A DNA stretch of 64,000 nt. Origin: Candidatus Megaera polyxenophila (lineage in GTDB: Bacteria > Pseudomonadota > Alphaproteobacteria > Rickettsiales > Rickettsiaceae). Under the pieces are notes generated by a model that was given only the letters and a program-made list of their open reading frames with translations, was not told the DNA's origin and searched no databases. Both the position numbers and the translations under genes were made by a program. Positions 62,558-64,000 of the stretch are shown here, piece by piece. The stretch covers positions 434,001-498,000 of the forward strand of contig AP017964.1 in NCBI GenBank assembly GCA_037101405.1, read 5' to 3'. Positions within the stretch are counted from its first letter, which is position 1; every line of letters begins with the position of its first letter.

Positions 62558-64000
62558 ATGTTAAAAAGTTTTTTTGATCTTACAATTATTAGAATATATT
62601 TAATATTTCAATTCGTTACTCGAGCTTGCCTAGGTTTATTTGGAATAACACAAAACCAAATCGCTATAACCGAGCTTCCTGGTATATTTTTAGTAGGAAT
62701 TATTAACGATTTTATAGCTATTGCCTATTTTCTTCCTTTAATGCTAGTTATTAGCAGCTGTTTTCATAGGGTTTTACGGAACAAAATTACAATATACAAA
62801 ATTTGTTCCCTCGGAACTTATTTTTTAATTAACTCCATCCTTATATTCACCTTAATCGCTCAAATTATTTTCTGGGAAGAATTTGGCACTAATTTCAATT
62901 TCATCGCAGTAGATTACTTAATTTATACTCATGAAATCATCGGTACTGTATTTGAATCCCTACCTATATATAAGATTTTGGTTGCTTTTACTATAAGTTC
63001 CACATTACTGACCTATTTTTTAAGAAATTATATTTTTAACCAAATAGCACAGATAAATACAAGATTTTATTTAGCATATGCGCTAAGTTTATTTGCTTTA
63101 AGCTTAGGTTTTTCAAAATTTTATGATTCGGAAAAATTTACTCTAAGTACCAATAGATACGCTATAGAAATAGGAAAAAACGGTGGTTATGAGTTTTTTA
63201 CGGCGTTTTTTAACAATAGTTTAAATTACGATCGATTCTACCAGAAACTTCCCAATGATACGGCAATAGATATAGTTAGAGCTAATATTATCCAGCCGAC
63301 CCAGGAATTTTTAAATAACAAAAATATAGAAAGATACGTAAATAAAAATAATAACCTAGAAACTAAAAAATACAACGTTGTACTAATTATGGTAGAAAGC
63401 TTGAGTGCTAAATTTATGGGAAAATTTGGCAACACTGAGTCGATAACTCCTAATCTGGATAAATTAGCTGATGATAGTATCTTCTTTACTAATTTTTATG
63501 CTACAGGCACGAGAACTGTAAGGGGGCTTGAAGCTGTCAGTTTATCTGTACCCCCGACCCCTGGCTCTTCTATTATTCGCAGGCCTAATAACGCAAACCT
63601 TTTTAATGCAAGCACAATTTTTAAAAAGGCCGAATATGATATTAGCTTTATTTTTGGAGGATATAGCTATTTTGACAATTTGAATAAATTCTTCTCTTCT
63701 AACAGCTATAAAGTTATTGATCGCAGTAATTTTTCTTCCGAAGAAATAAGTTTCTCAAACGTTTGGGGAGTAGCAGATGAAGACCTCCTATTTAAAGCGT
63801 TAGGAGAATTAGATAAAAATTATAAAGCTGGCAAGCCGTTTTTTTCTCTAATTATGACAACTTCTAATCATCGTCCATATACTTTTCCGGATGGAAGAAT
63901 AGACTTACCTTCTGGAGGGGGAAGAAATGCAGCAGTAAAATATACCGATTATGCTATAGGTAAATTTTTTGAAGAAGCAAGAAAAAAAGAGTGGTTTAAA
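62558..64000 (+). CDS. LTA synthase-like membrane sulfatase/phosphoglycerol transferase, 5' part
   Basis: 481 codons are visible and the frame is open to the window end. Several membrane helices fill residues 1-175. The sulfatase-type catalytic domain then begins with V-V-L-I-M-V-E-S-L-S-A-K-F-M-G. The nucleophile Thr is expected in A-T-G-T-R-T-V-R-G-L-E, the pattern shared by LtaS, OpgB and MdoB relatives. In Gram-negatives, relatives add phosphoglycerol or similar groups to periplasmic glycans. The ATG at 62558 is 8 bp after the esterase stop. Confidence 0.85.
   Translation, partial: MLKSFFDLTIIRIYLIFQFVTRACLGLFGITQNQIAITELPGIFLVGIINDFIAIAYFLPLMLVISSCFHRVLRNKITIYKICSLGTYFLINSILIFTLIAQIIFWEEFGTNFNFIAVDYLIYTHEIIGTVFESLPIYKILVAFTISSTLLTYFLRNYIFNQIAQINTRFYLAYALSLFALSLGFSKFYDSEKFTLSTNRYAIEIGKNGGYEFFTAFFNNSLNYDRFYQKLPNDTAIDIVRANIIQPTQEFLNNKNIERYVNKNNNLETKKYNVVLIMVESLSAKFMGKFGNTESITPNLDKLADDSIFFTNFYATGTRTVRGLEAVSLSVPPTPGSSIIRRPNNANLFNASTIFKKAEYDISFIFGGYSYFDNLNKFFSSNSYKVIDRSNFSSEEISFSNVWGVADEDLLFKALGELDKNYKAGKPFFSLIMTTSNHRPYTFPDGRIDLPSGGGRNAAVKYTDYAIGKFFEEARKKEWFK

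Overview
The window is AT-rich alphaproteobacterial chromosome, almost certainly from the order Rickettsiales and probably a Rickettsiaceae endosymbiont. The clues are a ~1,600-residue NAD-glutamate dehydrogenase, a dispersed gene-transfer-agent (GTA) remnant, a reduced Mnh/Mrp antiporter cluster, ctaA, a DUF2748-like gene, class I phaC, the ndk-mnmG-rsmG-parA-parB block, and many short intergenic gaps. The IS load is higher than in small arthropod Rickettsia. A Megaira-like or IS-rich Rickettsia relative is an inference that the sequence does not prove.

Layout. 1-2,074: 5' end of a hemD-like gene, der, and a DUF2335 membrane protein. 2,227-7,875 (minus): GTA structural genes for prohead protease, capsid, gp6, gp7, gp8, gp12 and gp13. 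gp6 is cut by an IS3-family element whose 3-bp target duplication can be read, and the tail genes gp9-gp11 are absent. 8,037-16,315 (plus): seven antiporter-type membrane subunits, then heme A synthase and a pseudouridine synthase. 16,318-22,974 (minus): a Ser-rich protein, a probable 6S RNA, zapA, a coiled-coil protein, a RodZ-like protein and NAD-GDH. 23,069-31,383 (plus): mnmE, comM, a class II aldolase, mutL, lipB, a YdcF-like gene and a DUF2748-like gene, then tRNA-His and a SPOR protein.

32,649-35,243 is one long coiled-coil, Ser-tailed gene split in frame by a second IS3-family element. tRNA-Ala follows. From 35,921 to 53,571 lies a 17.6-kb segment bounded by two apparently identical 1,665-bp IS1595-family elements in direct orientation. 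The outermost 8 bp on both sides are the same (TAATATAT), while the two inner flanks differ and each truncates a gene (a histidine kinase and a membrane protein). This indicates that a block of housekeeping genes (cysS, ndk, mnmG, rsmG, parAB, a transaldolase, ettA, rpmA, rplU, a class D beta-lactamase, phaC) was relocated through IS copies. Two parS-like sites sit at the starts of mnmG and rsmG.

53,596-64,000: a type I secretion adaptor and ABC exporter, a protein that looks like a degenerate glutamine synthetase, asd, a HIT protein, a DUF2628 protein, hslVU, a carboxylesterase and the start of an LTA-synthase-like sulfatase that runs off the window.

The most notable signals are the IS1595-mediated relocation with a testable donor scar, the IS1595 passenger gene, two genes whose uninterrupted forms can be rebuilt exactly, the pseudo-glutamine synthetase, and a poly-A slippage site in an IS3 transposase. 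I saw no CRISPR array and no recognisable defence island.
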